Shown one piece after another: positions 48,946 through 62,300 of a stretch of DNA of 64,000 bases (positions within the stretch are counted from its first letter, which is position 1; the number at the start of each line of letters is the position of its first letter). The stretch comes from Amyloporia xantha (lineage: Eukaryota > Basidiomycota > Agaricomycetes > Polyporales > Adustoporiaceae). The stretch lies in assembly GCA_036971615.1 (NCBI GenBank), contig JAYKKR010000008.1:1488001-1552000 (forward strand), written 5' to 3'. A model generated the notes under the pieces. That model was not told where the DNA came from and searched no databases. It saw nothing but the letters and a program-made list of their open reading frames with translations. A program made the translations under genes and the position numbers.

Positions 48946-50209
48946 TCCGTACGAGTAGACTGGCATCTCCGTTGAGACTGGACCGCCGACTCAAGAGGCA
49001 ACACACTTGGAACGTGGCCTCTTCCGAAGCCTCCACCGGCCGGACAAGAAAGAGTGGTGAGGCAAAAGAATGTAAGCTCGAGGAGAAAACAGAGTAAATC
49101 GTCCACGCTCCAGTACAAGGTCAGAAACGCTAGACAAGCCCCAGACCCCTCGAAGTCTGTAGACTTCAACCACGCCTCATGTACGGCCATTGAGATGATT
49201 GAATGCATTTGCAAGAGAAATCCGGACAAAGCTTCCCGTCAACTTCGAGTGAACCAAGCTGATCCGAAAATGCTATCAAACTGAACCGCGCATTGACTGG
49301 ATCATGATCCCGGCTATCAAGCTCATTCGAAAAGGGGATTGATCATGAATCAAACTGAACCGCTGCGTTGACTGAATCGTGCTTTGTTCAACGGTAGCAG
49401 CTTGTTCGGCAGCAGCAGTGTGCATCTCTCAGTCCTTCTCATGGTCTCTTGCTGTGAATGAATATACTACGTACTTGCTCGGCGAGGTTTAACACTAATG
49501 GTCTGGGACTACTACTGCAGCGAAGAGAGCCTTGAGAGGACACCGCTCAGGCTGGCGACCACTGTCTTGCCTACACTAGTACACATGGAGACTTCTATTC
49601 TCCGTACACTACTGGCCTTTCGGCATGTCTTTCGTTCCGCAGGTTCTGGATCGACCTGCCAGCGGGATGACTGGAGAATGGTTATGTATCAGGATGTCGA
49701 AGTTTTATTGTGGTCCTCCTTTTCGGTGTCTCGTCTTGGCTGAGTCGACACATCTAGTCGATGCTTGGCTTGTGTTAGATTCTGTGTCTACCCAATAGTG
49801 CAAAGTAAGCCCTTATGCAGAATTCTCTATACTATACGGTCGATTGAGTGCATAGGGAGAGGTTGACGCTGGTCGGAACATGACAGGGCCCGGACCATCC
49901 TGACCTTCGCTCTTAAGTACACTACGCAATGTCAGATCAGCCGGCAATCCTGTCGAACAAATTTGATGGAAGCCGAAATATTTGTGAACCCACACGCGGT
50001 TCTGGGGATTGAGATGGATTCGCAGACTACGAAATTCCGAACTTATGATGGATCTGAGAGGTGCCCATCTTTGTCGTTGTTTCCCTTTCGCTTCTCTGTC
50101 GCGGTTTCATTCGCGCCAAGTTGGTGCTTAAAAGGCGGGGCTGTGTTTTTTGTGCCCTACTTTGAGCAGTGCCTTGGGCGTCCTTAACTCTATAGGGCTA
50201 CTAGTCACA
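48946..50209. other. No gene; short direct repeat at 49274/49349
   Basis: ATCAAACTGAACCG followed by a GTTGACTG/ATTGACTG stretch occurs twice, 75 bases apart. The region also includes the upstream sequences of the two divergent sedolisin copies. No gene recognised. Confidence 0.45.
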
Positions 50210-51113
50210 ATGTGCGGAGTGTTTTGCGCTGCTTTCATGGCTAGTCTGCTCGCAACACTTGAACTCGGGAAGGCTGCGTCTCGTAACTTCCAAGTTCATG
50301 AGGCTTGTGGAGCTGCTCCGAGCGGTTGGGTGCTCAGCGGACCGGCTGCATCGGACGCTATCCTCAGCTTGCGCCTCGCTTTGGTTCAGAACAACATAGA
50401 TGGGGTGATAGACTCATTATACGACGTCAGCAATCCGACTAGCCGTAATTATGGACAACATCTATGCAAGTCTGAGGTCTGCCCTAATTGTTTGTTGTGC
50501 ACCGTTTATCGACTGACAGTATTCCACGATTGCGCAGGCGGAGGCGTTCGTGGCTCCGAAAGCGGAGAGCGTGGCTGCAGTGAATACCTTTTAAAGCGAG
50601 AATGATCTCAACGCGACCGTCCTATCGCCTGCGGGGGATTGGCTTGGAATCACTGTTCCTGTTAGCAAAGCCAATGACCTCCTTGCCGCCGACTACTCCG
50701 TGTTCACGTATGAGGCCTCTGGTCTTCAGATTATTAGGACGCTCTCGTATTCACTTCCTTTAGAGCTGGTCGGTCATGTCGACCTTGTTCACCCGACGAT
50801 CACGTCCATAAAGCCATGTCCTCATCTTTCTCCGTGAGACTGAATTGATATTGCACAGTTTCCCTTCTAGATTGACGCGTTCTCTCATCATGAAATCATC
50901 ACAACAACGCTCATCCTCCCTTGCCGCTCAACCCCAGGACGACGCGTCTGCCGTCTGTGGCCCTGGCAATCCATTGATCACACTCATCTCGTGGGTTTGT
51001 AGATCTTTCTGGAGAGATACCGGCCCGATATCAACTCCTCGACAATGTTTGCCTTCCAGAGTGTCAGCAGTGGCCAGAATCCTCAGAATCGCTCGGAGGC
51101 TGGGAACGAAGCG
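50210..51113 (+). pseudogene. Third sedolisin copy, 5' half only
   Basis: ATG 50210 gives a signal-like start and SRNFQVHEACGAAPSGWVLS, LSLRLALVQNNIDGVIDSLY, NYGQHLCKSE, an intron, AEAFVAPKAESVAAVNT. A stop (TAA near 50589) follows where the sister copies have WL. Then SENDLNATVLSPAGDWLGIT, FTYEASGLQIIRTLSYSLPL, DDASAVCGPGNP, a worn intron region, and IFLERYRPDINSSTMFAFQS, SEAGNEA. Similarity stops at a would-be splice donor at 51114, so Asp, Ser and the rest of the catalytic domain are absent. It lies head to head with the full-length copy at 46863-48945 and is closest to it in sequence. Confidence 0.88.
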
Positions 51114-52879
51114 GTATGCGCTCCTCTGTGCCGGATCGTTTCGTATGACAGAACAATAATGCACGTTAGAATTTGAACATTCAATGGATGTTACTACGCA
51201 AAGCGCAATCTGTGTTTATCCTTTAACTCGATCTCAAGTGAATATTGCTCAACTTCTGTGGAATCCGATGCCAGTCGACGCTGTTACAGTGACTCCCTCG
51301 ACTGTTATCTAGTTCACTTCAGTCTTTTCGGAGCTTTGCAGAGATAGACGTCGTCGCGTCGGTGGCTGTTACTGCCAATATTGTTTGGAAACTCTAGTTT
51401 CTCGGATTCCAGACATTGCATCCGCTAGGTACCGTATGCACATCTCCCCGATACAGCAATCATTTCATTGATCTTTCGTGTCATGCTCAGATGCGGGTAT
51501 TGGTATTTGACCTACATCTCGTCCGTGATGATCGCTTGTTCATTTGCAACTTTGAATGTTGATGATGTTGAGGCTATGAACTGACGTTTCAATGCTTCAC
51601 ATCGACATCATTTTTGCCGTTCGCAGCCACGCGCTTGCCCGTATATCTTTACCATGGCTTGATTTATCGATATTTTCCTACCCGGGCCTTCCATTGGCGC
51701 TATGACGGCTAGAGAAGCATATCTCTTGGGTCTTGCTGTAAGTATTTATTAAAACAGCCCTCAAACAGGATTGGTCTCTTTTGACGCATATATCCGTCTC
51801 AATCTTGATCCGGAAGTCTCTCACTTGGTCTGCATTGAGTCTTACGTTGATTGTCTCCAGACTGTTTGACGTTGCTCTTGATCCTGTTCTTTTGGTTCCA
51901 TATAATTCTCTGCTTCCAAGTGCGGCACATTCTGTCAAACTACTCATTCTGATGATGTCGTCGGGACTTTTTAATAATGCCACTTCGACAGAAAACGAAA
52001 GCCGGCGTTACTCCACAGTGGCTATGAGACTCTATTGCTCAAGGCAGGCCTCTTCGGTGTGGCGAATACGCGGCACTGCAAGATCTACGTGATGGCACGC
52101 AGGCAAATTGCCCAGATCGTAACGTCTCTCCCGATTCATCTAGTCCCCCTACGCCTCCAACGTCACTAGGCCTGCAGACGTTCCTCTTCCGCACGGACGT
52201 CATCGTCCAGGTCTCCCATGATTTCTTCGTTGGCCTCATCTTCGTCTTCTATACATGCACCATCCTCATCCTCTACACGCAGTCTACTCTCCAGACCGCG
52301 CTTCGAGCTATTTGATGGGGCGGCGATCAGTACTCCATTCCTACCAGATATGAGAGCCACATAGCACACATAATAAACTCAAATACGAATACCCTACGGC
52401 ATCCTCCAATCTCTCACCGCAGAAATGCTGCGGACGACATGCGAGACTAAGTGAAAATTCCACAGCCCACGCGCTCAAGCAGGCGACATATAATCAGCTT
52501 GAAGGCAGAAGTAGTAAACACATCTGTATTAGCTGCGAGACATATATGAATCGCACGAACTCACTGTCACAACCAGTGCTAGCTAAAGGAATCCTTGCGT
52601 CGAATCCGACGCAGAAAGTAATGGCACACCCTTTACACTCTGCAGCCTCTCCTAGTAGCGATACTAAACTCTGAGACACCTTCCGATATTTCAACGCATT
52701 TTACATTGTTTGCCATCCAATCCGTTTCCTCCAGAAATCAATATGTAGCTACCGTTTTCCGTGCCCAAATACCGCTGAATTCCGCCCCATCTCAACTGTG
52801 TTCAAAACAAGATGTTTTCCTAGTCCAAGAATCCTGCTTTGAACTTCAAGTGAATTGACCCCCACAGAGGAACTCACCT
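51114..52879. other. No gene assigned
   Basis: Only short frames. A minus-strand frame at 52166-52369 is acidic (EDEDGACIEDEDEANEEI) but too short to assign. Confidence 0.35.
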
Positions 52880-53107
52880 TCAAATCGGGCAAGTGGGCGC
52901 GAGCAGCGTCCCTTTACGCGCATTCCCTGCCTGCCTGCAAGTCTCGCAATACATCCACACCGGCTCATATACCGTCCTCTGCTCATGTCCGCACACCTGC
53001 AAGTGGGGAACTCCACCAACCTGCACCCAAGTTGCGCGTGCGCAGCACCGGTGTCCGCGAAGCGTCACCCTGCCGCACAAGAACTTGTCGTAATGCGGTT
53101 TGCACAT
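52880..53107 (-). CDS. Possible small Cys/His-rich protein or fragment
   Basis: A 75-codon frame with regularly spaced Cys and His: CKPHYDKFLCG, GHRCCARAT, LQVCGHE, WMYCETC. The CxxH, CC, CGH and CxxC spacing is suggestive of zinc binding. I know of short basidiomycete proteins with similar texture but cannot name a family. It has no confirmed intron or partner and might be a chance ORF. Confidence 0.25.
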   Translation of the reverse strand: MCKPHYDKFLCGRVTLRGHRCCARATWVQVGGVPHLQVCGHEQRTVYEPVWMYCETCRQAGNARKGTLLAPTCPI

Positions 53108-56100
53108 TCTGTTCCTAGGATGAGCCGCCGGGACGTATTACGAACACAGAACCTACCTGGGACGGTTCGCACACTATGATAGATAAATTTTGTGCACTTG
53201 CAATGTCAAGAGACGGAATGAAACGAAACCTATGAGTCTCTGCCAGAGCGAGATCGCAAAGGTCGACTTCAGAGAGCGTGCAGATGAGTCACGTGAGCGC
53301 ACTTGGGATAGTGGTTATTGAACACATCTTTCGCGTCTGCTGTCATACCTGGCGCGGTCAATATTAACAGTCAGGTTTCCACCATTCACGGCTTCCCCCC
53401 TGTTTATACGACCGCGCTGATATTCCGGTGGATGGCGAAAGACAATTTCGTATCACATGGCTGCTGTGAGGTGTATCCTTGGCGAGTCGGACGCTTGTAA
53501 CACCCGCCGTTCACTGTCAAACAAGCTCAATTGTCCGTACTCACGTCCGAACCTACCATGCATCCCTCAATCGTCGGACCCCAGCGCTTGAGCGTCGGCG
53601 GTGAACGCCGACGCTCATGCGGGCTAAACCGACGCACGTCCTCTCAACAGGCGTAGATCTTCGCCTCCAGTCACATATGGGAAGGCAGCGAAGCTTCGGC
53701 GGTTCACTGCAAACGTGTGTCGGGCAGATCAGACTTCTGCACAGAAACATCTCGGTGGGAATAAACAAGATGATCAACAGATATTGAGGGGACATGGGAG
53801 AAGCTGCACGGAGCCGTTAATGCAGAAAGAAAGGGAGGATATGGGAATGTATGTCATACAGTCGTTCTACATTGCCGATACTGGCGGCTCAAACACAGAG
53901 CTGGCCGCCGTGGAAAAAGCGTTGCTGCTAGCGAGTAGCCTCCCCGAACAGACACGGCGGATATCCGAGGTCCGCCATCCGTTCGCCCACCTGAGGTCGT
54001 TAGAGGATTTGTGATCACTTGCCTGTCATCGCAATGGCCATGGTCGACAGATAGGCTACACACAGGATCCGTGAAATAGTATAATAGAGGTAAGCGGGCT
54101 TACCGGGCTCTAATCCAACTAGTCTGTCAGAATCCCTGCGCACTACTTCATGTTCACGACCAGCGGCCATTTTCCACTATATGCCAAGTTCCTTCTTTGC
54201 GTGTGATCTCGCCCCTGGAGACAACATGGTGTTATCACCAATCTTCACCCACGACGCCGGTGGGTAAGTAGCCTGTTGATTTCTCAGTGCTTGATAGCGA
54301 GGGCACATACCCACTGAATGCGCTTCCTTGATCCCGTAGAGAGTGAACACAATGACGGCAAGATATATCAACGTACTCACCCTCGATGTTCGAGCTGTCC
54401 GCCTTTAAATATAATGCACCCGCTGGCACTAAAAATTATCGCACGGGAACACAGCTTTGGCAGGCCTCGCTGACGATCTCTTGTCGAGTCGATGGTAGGC
54501 AGCGCTGTCGGGGCACAAATCCATCAGTTGATCCGTTCTGAAATTGTTTCCGCAGGTAGGAACCTTTGCATGATCAGCGTTACCGTAGATTGTTGTCGGA
54601 GAGATGTGCCGTCTCTCCTGGCCTGGTAAAAACATCTGGTATTCTTCAAAACACCCCTTGGTAGCTGAAGTACCCTTTCACAACGTGAACAAGGTCGTGT
54701 ATTCGCCCGAGGTGGGCTTGCTCCTCAGATACAGCCATCATTTCCAAATCTATCGCGTGCTGCTTCTCGTTGCTGCGAAATGGGGCACAAACGCTTCCTC
54801 TTCTGTTTTCCCGTACATATGGCCTTCGTCGCTACTGTATCGGGGAGATATAGCCATAGCAAGTGATCGGCTGGCTCGCGTGCTACTTTGATGTTCACCG
54901 CGCCATCATCGTTCTCGGCACCATTGCACCTGCCTTCGTGTATTTCAACAGGGGTACGCGCAGAGCATACCGGTGACTTACATCAGGCTCGTGTTGTAAA
55001 CGCATGAACAAAGGCTTTGAGCATCAAAGGCTGTCCCGTCCACGCTTGCAGCTAAAATACCTCGCAGCTTCTCTGCTAGAAATAAGAAAGGATTCAAGAT
55101 GACATGGTAGTCAGCAAGTTGACACGACGAACAACCCAAGTAGGGACCCTTGAGTAGGGCAAGGCATACCCTATTTTGCGGTGCTCCTTGTGGGACGACG
55201 TGTAGAACCTACGGGTGATCAGCTGCAGGTACTCGAGTAGGGATGAAAGAGGACACGCCCGCTGAACGTGAAGCTGCTACATGCTTCTGGCTATCGAATA
55301 ATAAGTACTAATCATCCCAGAGCACGCAAAGAATGTACCGGAGAATCAAGTTCGATAAATCCAAAGATTCTTTTTTTCTCCCTGTGGATCGACAAAACAC
55401 CTTTACCGCAGTGCAGGGCCGATTGTTGGGATAGTGATTCCTGCACTTCTTTTTCAATCTATGGCACATTCCTGCTCAGCATGTACGCGGGAATATACGA
55501 TCAGACGCTGTCAATGAGTAGGATGTGAATGGACGTGACATTGAACTCACGATGAATCTCTACATGTGCAGAATATATGGCATAGCACGATCCGTCCATC
55601 GGTGGAGAGGTTCCACACAATCGTGAGCACACTTCTTGGACGGTAAATCCCTCTCTACGACAAGTGACAGAGTACAGGAGCTTTCGGAACGTTCGACTGT
55701 CGCCTGAAATCCATAATGTATCAAGTAGGAAACCCGACTGATTGTTCCGGACATTGACGGCAATGGATAGTATTCCAGGGGACGTCGTTCGTGCGCGTGA
55801 TAACCAGGTTGGAGGGGAAACGACGGGAGGAATGGGAGCATGATTCGCCCCCGTACCACAGAGGATGCTCCAATATGGACCGATCACGCGTTTTCCACGC
55901 ATTAACCGGTCCAGACATCCACTCAATGTGAGGGAAGAGACGGACTTCGTGCAGGTAATGACCGGGCAAATTCATTTTCGCTTATGCTACAACGACAGAT
56001 GTAACTTTCGTAGAGGTACAAGAAGCACCTCCCGAATTTGGTGCGGCTGATGGCATTGGGTGCTGATTATGCGTGCGCGCAGCGATCAGCTCCCAAAAAG

Positions 56101-57703
56101 ATTCATGAAACCTGGTAACTGTTGGTTAACCTAGGCAGCAGCTGCCGAGAACATTACCAACATACTAATCCTCCAAGATATCAGCGAGTATTGTACCAAA
56201 AGGGGTTTCTGCCTCCCTAAGCCTTCTAAAATGCCGTGCTGTTGGGGTCATCAGCTCTGCGCTAGAGAGACCTCCACAACAAGGACATTCATTCTTACCT
56301 TGCAATTTTGATCAGACTTCGCGAAAGGTGATTCGAGAACAGATGTTATAATATCGATCTGCCCTGTCTCGCTCGTTAACAGGCGAAACTTACTAAAATT
56401 GCAGGTGTTCTTGAGAGTCGCTTTTTCACCTCTTTCACAGCGTAGTTCTGATGGTTGGTGAGCAGTGATGGAGGAAGGAAGCACGTTTGGGATCCACGAA
56501 CTCTGCGAGACCATAGAGGACATCCGGCCATCAACCAATAATCTGTGCTGTGATGAAGGCGGCCACGTCAACAAACAGACAGACCATTAGCAGGAAGAAT
56601 ACTGGCTTGCCCTGTAGCTATCACCGCGAGCCGGGTGGGTCCGCCATTTCCGTGCTTCCTTCGCCAGAATCAACCCCCCTTCAGTCTAAGGCCAGACCCC
56701 ACTCGAGTGAATGTGCCAAATTCAGCGCCAAAGGTTATGTCTCTCCACGAGAGGTAGAATGTGGCCAGAGATTCTTGAACTATGTCGCCAGAAATGCTTG
56801 ATAGAGCATTTAAGTCACAAAAAGATATGTCACCTTGAGGAAAGGTCGGGCAATGACTGCCACCGCCTCGTGAGCTGGGTCCCAACGGCGGGTCATCTGG
56901 CCACTCAAGCGCGCCCAGTCTTCATGTAAAACGAATCGACGAACACGCCGGGTCCTCGTCATGGAATGTTGAGGGAAGGTGCTGAAGTGAGGCAGAGCGA
57001 TGCTGGCACAACGGGGCGATGATCGTCCCTATTGTGTAGCCAAAAAGTCGCCTCACTACTGTGCCTAAACTCGGCATAGTAGCCAATCAGCAAGCCAGGT
57101 TTCATACTTTCTCACCAAAGTTGCTGATTATCGTAGCGGCGGCAAGCGCCAATCCCCGACTCCGTTTCCGTTGAAGTATATGCGTTCATTTCAATTAAAT
57201 AAGGACGGAGAATAGTACTAGAAATCAGCATAGGAAAGACAAGTTACAATATTAATACGATACTCTGTGTAACATTTAGTCAAATTTTCACAAAAATGCT
57301 GCCTAGAACCTTGATGACATGCATATGTCTGTCAATACTTATATTGATGGAAAAATATAAGAACAGCACTTGTGTAGTTACTCACTTGCAGGCCTATTTC
57401 TGCACGGAGGATTTTATACTCGAGTCAACGAACAAAAATCGACTGGATAAATAGTGGATAGGACGAATATTTGAGTCACGTTTAGTTTCCCACGGGTCCA
57501 ACGCTTGGAGGGGGATAGGAGGTTTGACAATACCCTCCTCCACTCCGTGGGAGTCGGGGATGAAAGATCATGAAGGTCGCCGTCGGCACGTGATCACGCG
57601 TCGGGGCGCGACACTGCACCTCTCGACTCTCGACTCTCGCCTGTCGCCAATATCGACAGTGATTCGACGCCGCCTTACTTAGTGTTTGATCCTCAAACTC
57701 GTA
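53108..57703. other. No gene assigned; hairpin at 53589-53617
   Basis: A perfect 12-base inverted repeat TGAGCGTCGGCG / CGCCGACGCTCA with a 5-base loop lies at 53589-53617. The longest frame (55501-55926, minus, 141 codons) has no recognised similarity. The 57140-57480 stretch is AT-rich. CTCTCGACTCTCGACTCTCG is a short simple repeat near 57617. Confidence 0.4.
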
Positions 57704-59312
57704 ATGTCTGATAAATCCAGCCCCATATATACAGAAGTATGGATTCCAGGTCAATCTAACCACTCCTTCTATACTCGTACCTATTCACCGGTCGGCTCAT
57801 CTCCACGCGCGGCTGTCCTATTTGTGCACGGCTTTGCAAAGCACATCCGACGGCACGAGCCCGCGCACAAGGCCTGGGTTGAGAGCGGCGTTGCGGTCTT
57901 TGCATTTGACTAGAGGGGCTTTGGGAAGACTGCGCTGGGCGAGAAGAGGGGCAAGGATGCTGCGTACGGAAAGACGACGCACCGGGATCAGCTGGCAGAC
58001 ATTGAGTGGTGGTTGAGGCATATGAGGAAGGAGCGTGAGGACGTACTGCTATTCGTGGCCGGGCACAGCATGGTGAGTCCCTGTGCTTGTAGTCGGCAGA
58101 ATACCAGGTGTCCGTGGAACGAAACGCGCTTGGTGTAAGATGCGCAGAGGGAGTGCTGTGCGTATTCATGCTCCTGCTTTTGTATGATTTACTTTCTTGT
58201 CGGTATATAGAGCGCTCAATATGTCAGTGACGTACCGCTCGCTGAGAACTTGTCTCAATCTCTGCGAACGATCTTTCGCTGCCAAATGCCAGGCTGTAAT
58301 GAGTCCAGCACCTCTTTACAGCCTCCAAACGACTGCGGTAGGATGAGACGGCCCCTAGGCGTTGAGTCTGCATTGTTCACACTGTGCCTCTAAAAGAGAG
58401 ACTCTGCGTAGTACAGAAGACGCTAAATACGAGTCTTGCGAAAGATAACCACACCTATATGAATGATATAGTTTCATAAATGAATCTAAATTCGCCAAAC
58501 CTCGCTCACACCTCCCCTCTTGCACATAGGGCGGCGCCCTCGCACTTGCGTTTCCCACTCGACCATCACCCCCGCCCTCCCTGAGGTAGTGTCCATGCTC
58601 TCCGGCGTCATTGCCAGCAGTCCGCTGCTCACCCAGACCATCCCCGTCTCGCGGCTTCTGCGGAAGGGCGGCGAGGCCGCCTCGACGATGCTTTCATGGA
58701 TGGCCTTTCCGGCGAAGGTCCCGGTCGAGGTAACTCTCCGTGTTGTCAGTGCTCCCTCTCGCACACGGCGCAAATGGTGCAGCCCTCTCTGCGCACATCA
58801 CGTCTTCTGCAACCTGAGAGATTCAGCCTGCAGTGACTTGTATCAACACTGATACAGACTTACAGGATCTCTAGCACGACCCTGCGCTGAACGCGGCGAC
58901 CGACAAGGACCCGCTCATCAAGAAGCAGGGCACGCTGCGTGGGCTGGCGGACATGTTTAACAAGGTAAGCTCGGTTATACTTAGCTACGTGTCAATTATT
59001 GGTATTCATTGTCCCGCGCCTGCTAGGCCGAGGAAATGCTACACCACGGACATAAGCACTGGCCAAAGAAGTTCCCCGTACATATCAAGACGTAGCTCTT
59101 TTGACGGTCCGGCGCACGTTCACCTAACCACTATGCCCATCGCACAGGTCCTCATCCTGCACGGAACGGCGGACAAGGTATATTTGACTCCTTCTGTTCG
59201 TTGGAGATTGTGCGCTGATCCGCCCCGGCTTGCGTAGGTCACATCTCAGAAATCGTCCGAGGAGTTCTTCAACAAGCTGGACACGGAAGACCTGAAGCTC
59301 TCATTGTACCCG
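57704..59312 (+). pseudogene. Monoacylglycerol lipase (Yju3-like) pseudogene
   Basis: This is an alpha/beta-hydrolase of the serine hydrolase family that splits monoglycerides. ATG 57704 gives YTEVWIPG, FYTRTYSP, AAVLFVHGFAKH (oxyanion HG) and GVAVFAFD, then TAG (57911-57913) where the family has Gln of the DQRG motif. RGFGKT follows. The GHSM of the nucleophile elbow ends at a donor (58073), but the next exon (GGALALAFPTRPS) starts at 58530, so this intron is about 457 bases, probably enlarged by inserted DNA. A frameshift follows before EVVSMLSGVIASSPLLTQTI. Later exons give NAATDKDPLIKKQGTLRGLA, VLILHGTADKV (acidic residue of the triad), and SSEEFFNKLDTEDLKLSLYP. The exon with the catalytic His (YHE) is not found. 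Confidence 0.9.
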
Positions 59313-62300
59313 GTACGAGTCACCTTTACGTGCTTCATTTCCTCGTCGTGTGCTCTGGCCTTCCATTCCCCTTCGAGGGTTCGCTGTTCGACGTCAGTGC
59401 TGTGAGCAGGACTCTCAACAGGCAGAGAGAACGTGGCTTCCCGCTAATGGCAATTTGGGACCAGTCACATTGGACGTGTTTGCATCCAGAGTTCAGGATG
59501 ACTGGCCACTCGTAGGGCTCCATTCGGTGACGTTCGTCCAATGCGCAGAGCTTTGGACATTGGACGAGACTTCCATCGTCACGAAGCGATGCTTCCCCTA
59601 TATTCCGGAACAAACCATTGGTGCACAGTGAGGTCTAGTATCACTTGGGGCATACTTTGTCTGGACTTGGAAGATACGGTGGACATGACCGGTGACGCTA
59701 TTTCGGGACGAAGATAATGCTCCTAGTCCGAACGTCGCATCGCTGGCGAATCACAATATTGGGAAATGGGTATATCTCTTCGCTCTGATCTCTGATAGCG
59801 ACTCCTAACTTCATGCTTCACCATGTAAGGCCTAATGGGAGAAGTGGAGAGCCCATTTCTTGAAAGAAGTCTCATATGAACCTGGACAGAATGTCCGTTG
59901 TCTAGGGAAATATCTGTCCAATGTTTGAACATCAAGTATTGTTCACGATGCATATCCCACCTCTGCGATGTAGCTATAGATTGCGACTGGGGGCCCAGTA
60001 CGTGTCTGTGGTCGGGGTACATAGCAACTCAGTACCAAAGTGTCAGTATGTATAAATGCATCATAGGAGCCTTGTGTTACTCTGAGAAGCATAGTGTGCT
60101 CGAAAAACGGGATGCGCTGACTTTCGGTAGTACGTTCTGAACTACCGTCTCCATCCAACTTAGCCTAAAGTTTTTCGAGTCGTTTTAAGTTTCGGAAATT
60201 TGATCATCTAATCAGGTTATATTGATTTTGGGTAGGAGTGACAAGGCTCTCAGAGTCATGTCACCCAGCCTTGGATTAGTGCGCCTCAGGGCATCTTCCT
60301 AACGGACATCAACCGGTACTGCCATTATATCCTAACTTTGATGAGAGTTACAATTCGATTCGATGCAGACAGATTATAGCATCTGACATGTATGAAATAT
60401 CTTGTCAGAGCGATGTTCGAATCCATGGTATCGCAGCAGCCTCGTTAAGAAGGACGGGTATACCAGTGTCGTTCAGTGCATGCCCCTCTATTCCTGCTGC
60501 GATCTCAAATTCCGCTATGTATCTCGCAGATTCAGCAAAATCTTGGGCAGGTACCCATGTCGCATCCACCGGGGGAAAGCTGGGTATATAGTTAGATATA
60601 ATCTGAAGGACAAAGGGAGCGCACCGCCTTTACACACCTATCCCACTTGACTAACCACAGAAATCCGTCTGGGGATGCCTTTCGTCCGATAATTCTCTCA
60701 AAGAACCACTCGTCAAAATCCCTCGGCTGGATGCAGTCGGGACGTTTGCATGCAATTTGTTGGATAGGAACTTCCTCCTCTTTGAAGCCTAATGGAGATT
60801 TTAAAATGGCGTTTAAACTTCAATGTGATATGATCGATGTTTGATGAAAACCTACGTTGGTTTGGGTCGCTGTGAAGAGGGGACACAGCAATAGAAGGCA
60901 CCGGTCACTCCGGCTGATGACGAGGATGAAGTCAAAATGTAGCTTACTCCGCATTAAGGCATAGAGGACATTGGTACTCCTCCTTCTCAATCAGATATGT
61001 ATGCATAACATTCAATCCGACACAGTCCATATGATACCAGTCTTTGCATCTGTAGGCGATTGGACGCTAGATCTGCATGATGTGTAAAATACGCACATGT
61101 CACATTGAATATACTGCAAGCACACTCTGTGAGTTTTCCGACAGATGATGATGAACCAGAGATCACGAACAGTGCGCCCGGAGGAAACAGTTCCTAAGGT
61201 CTGCGAAGGCCATATGGATCGCTCCTAGCCAATACAAAATCGCAGTTGCACCAGAATATTTCTGAACATCTTTGGTTGGTATGACGCTCCCAGAGCTCTT
61301 ACCTGGTCTCGAATATTCATACTTCCAGTGCAACTCCGTCCGTTCAGTGCCTGCCGTCTGGTCGAAAGACTTGAGTAGTAAGCGCATTTCTCGAAAGAAT
61401 AAACCACGGACCCTCTGCGGTGGATAGGACGTTTGTTGGGGGCGGTACCACTACTAGTACCGTATGACATCACTGCGTTGGTGCGGTAGCAATCTTGCGA
61501 ATGTACGGGTAGTGCAACAACTAGTGATCCACATCAGTGACCATAATATACCCGGACGGTGGTACGAGTTTTGCCCGCACTCTCCATAAATGAACACCTA
61601 CCGGTCCTCAAACCCATTCCAATAAAAGAGGAATAGTCATTGCAATATTGCGCATGACTACGTTGTTTCAGAAGCACAGCCGCTTTGATGGACACTCTCC
61701 TCGGCAGAAAAGTTCTGATAAAGACGTCCATCAACATGAGCTTACTCCATGGCTACAGGTTATATTGGACATCAATCTGGAGCTTACAAATGACATGCTG
61801 AGATCAATTTGGCGTTGCAAAAAACAAACGTGCCGCCCTGATCGCTCTAGCATGAGAATATGATTTCATCTCTCCATCAAGGCATTGGAAGATGTGAAGC
61901 CTGGACACCAGCGCAAAATTGGTTCTAAATTCCAAACGACGATCAGCCAACCATCTAATCTGCGTGATACCTGAAGCCAACACGGAGAAACATTCATGTA
62001 AATCATAATCTGTGAGATATGACGCAGTGTGACGTTGGTGATATATAGTGCATAATAGACCAAATGTCTGCATTTTTCCCCACGGATGCAGACATATGTT
62101 CAGAAGCCCGCAGAGATGATTAGCGACATCCGTCGGGGCTGCCAAATCAGACTCCGGAGTAGCAAATACATGGCGAGTAACAGAAGCGCATCATTTTTGG
62201 AATACCCCGAGTCGTCGCATTCAAACTCGTGACCCTCTGAGCCAGCTCAGCTTGTATACGCAGTATCTGACTCTAATCTTGTTTCCTGTCAGTCCCTAGA

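Noticed and set aside
55501..55926. 141-codon minus-strand ORF
   Set aside because: Composition and lack of motifs give no support beyond length; two other frames overlap it fully.
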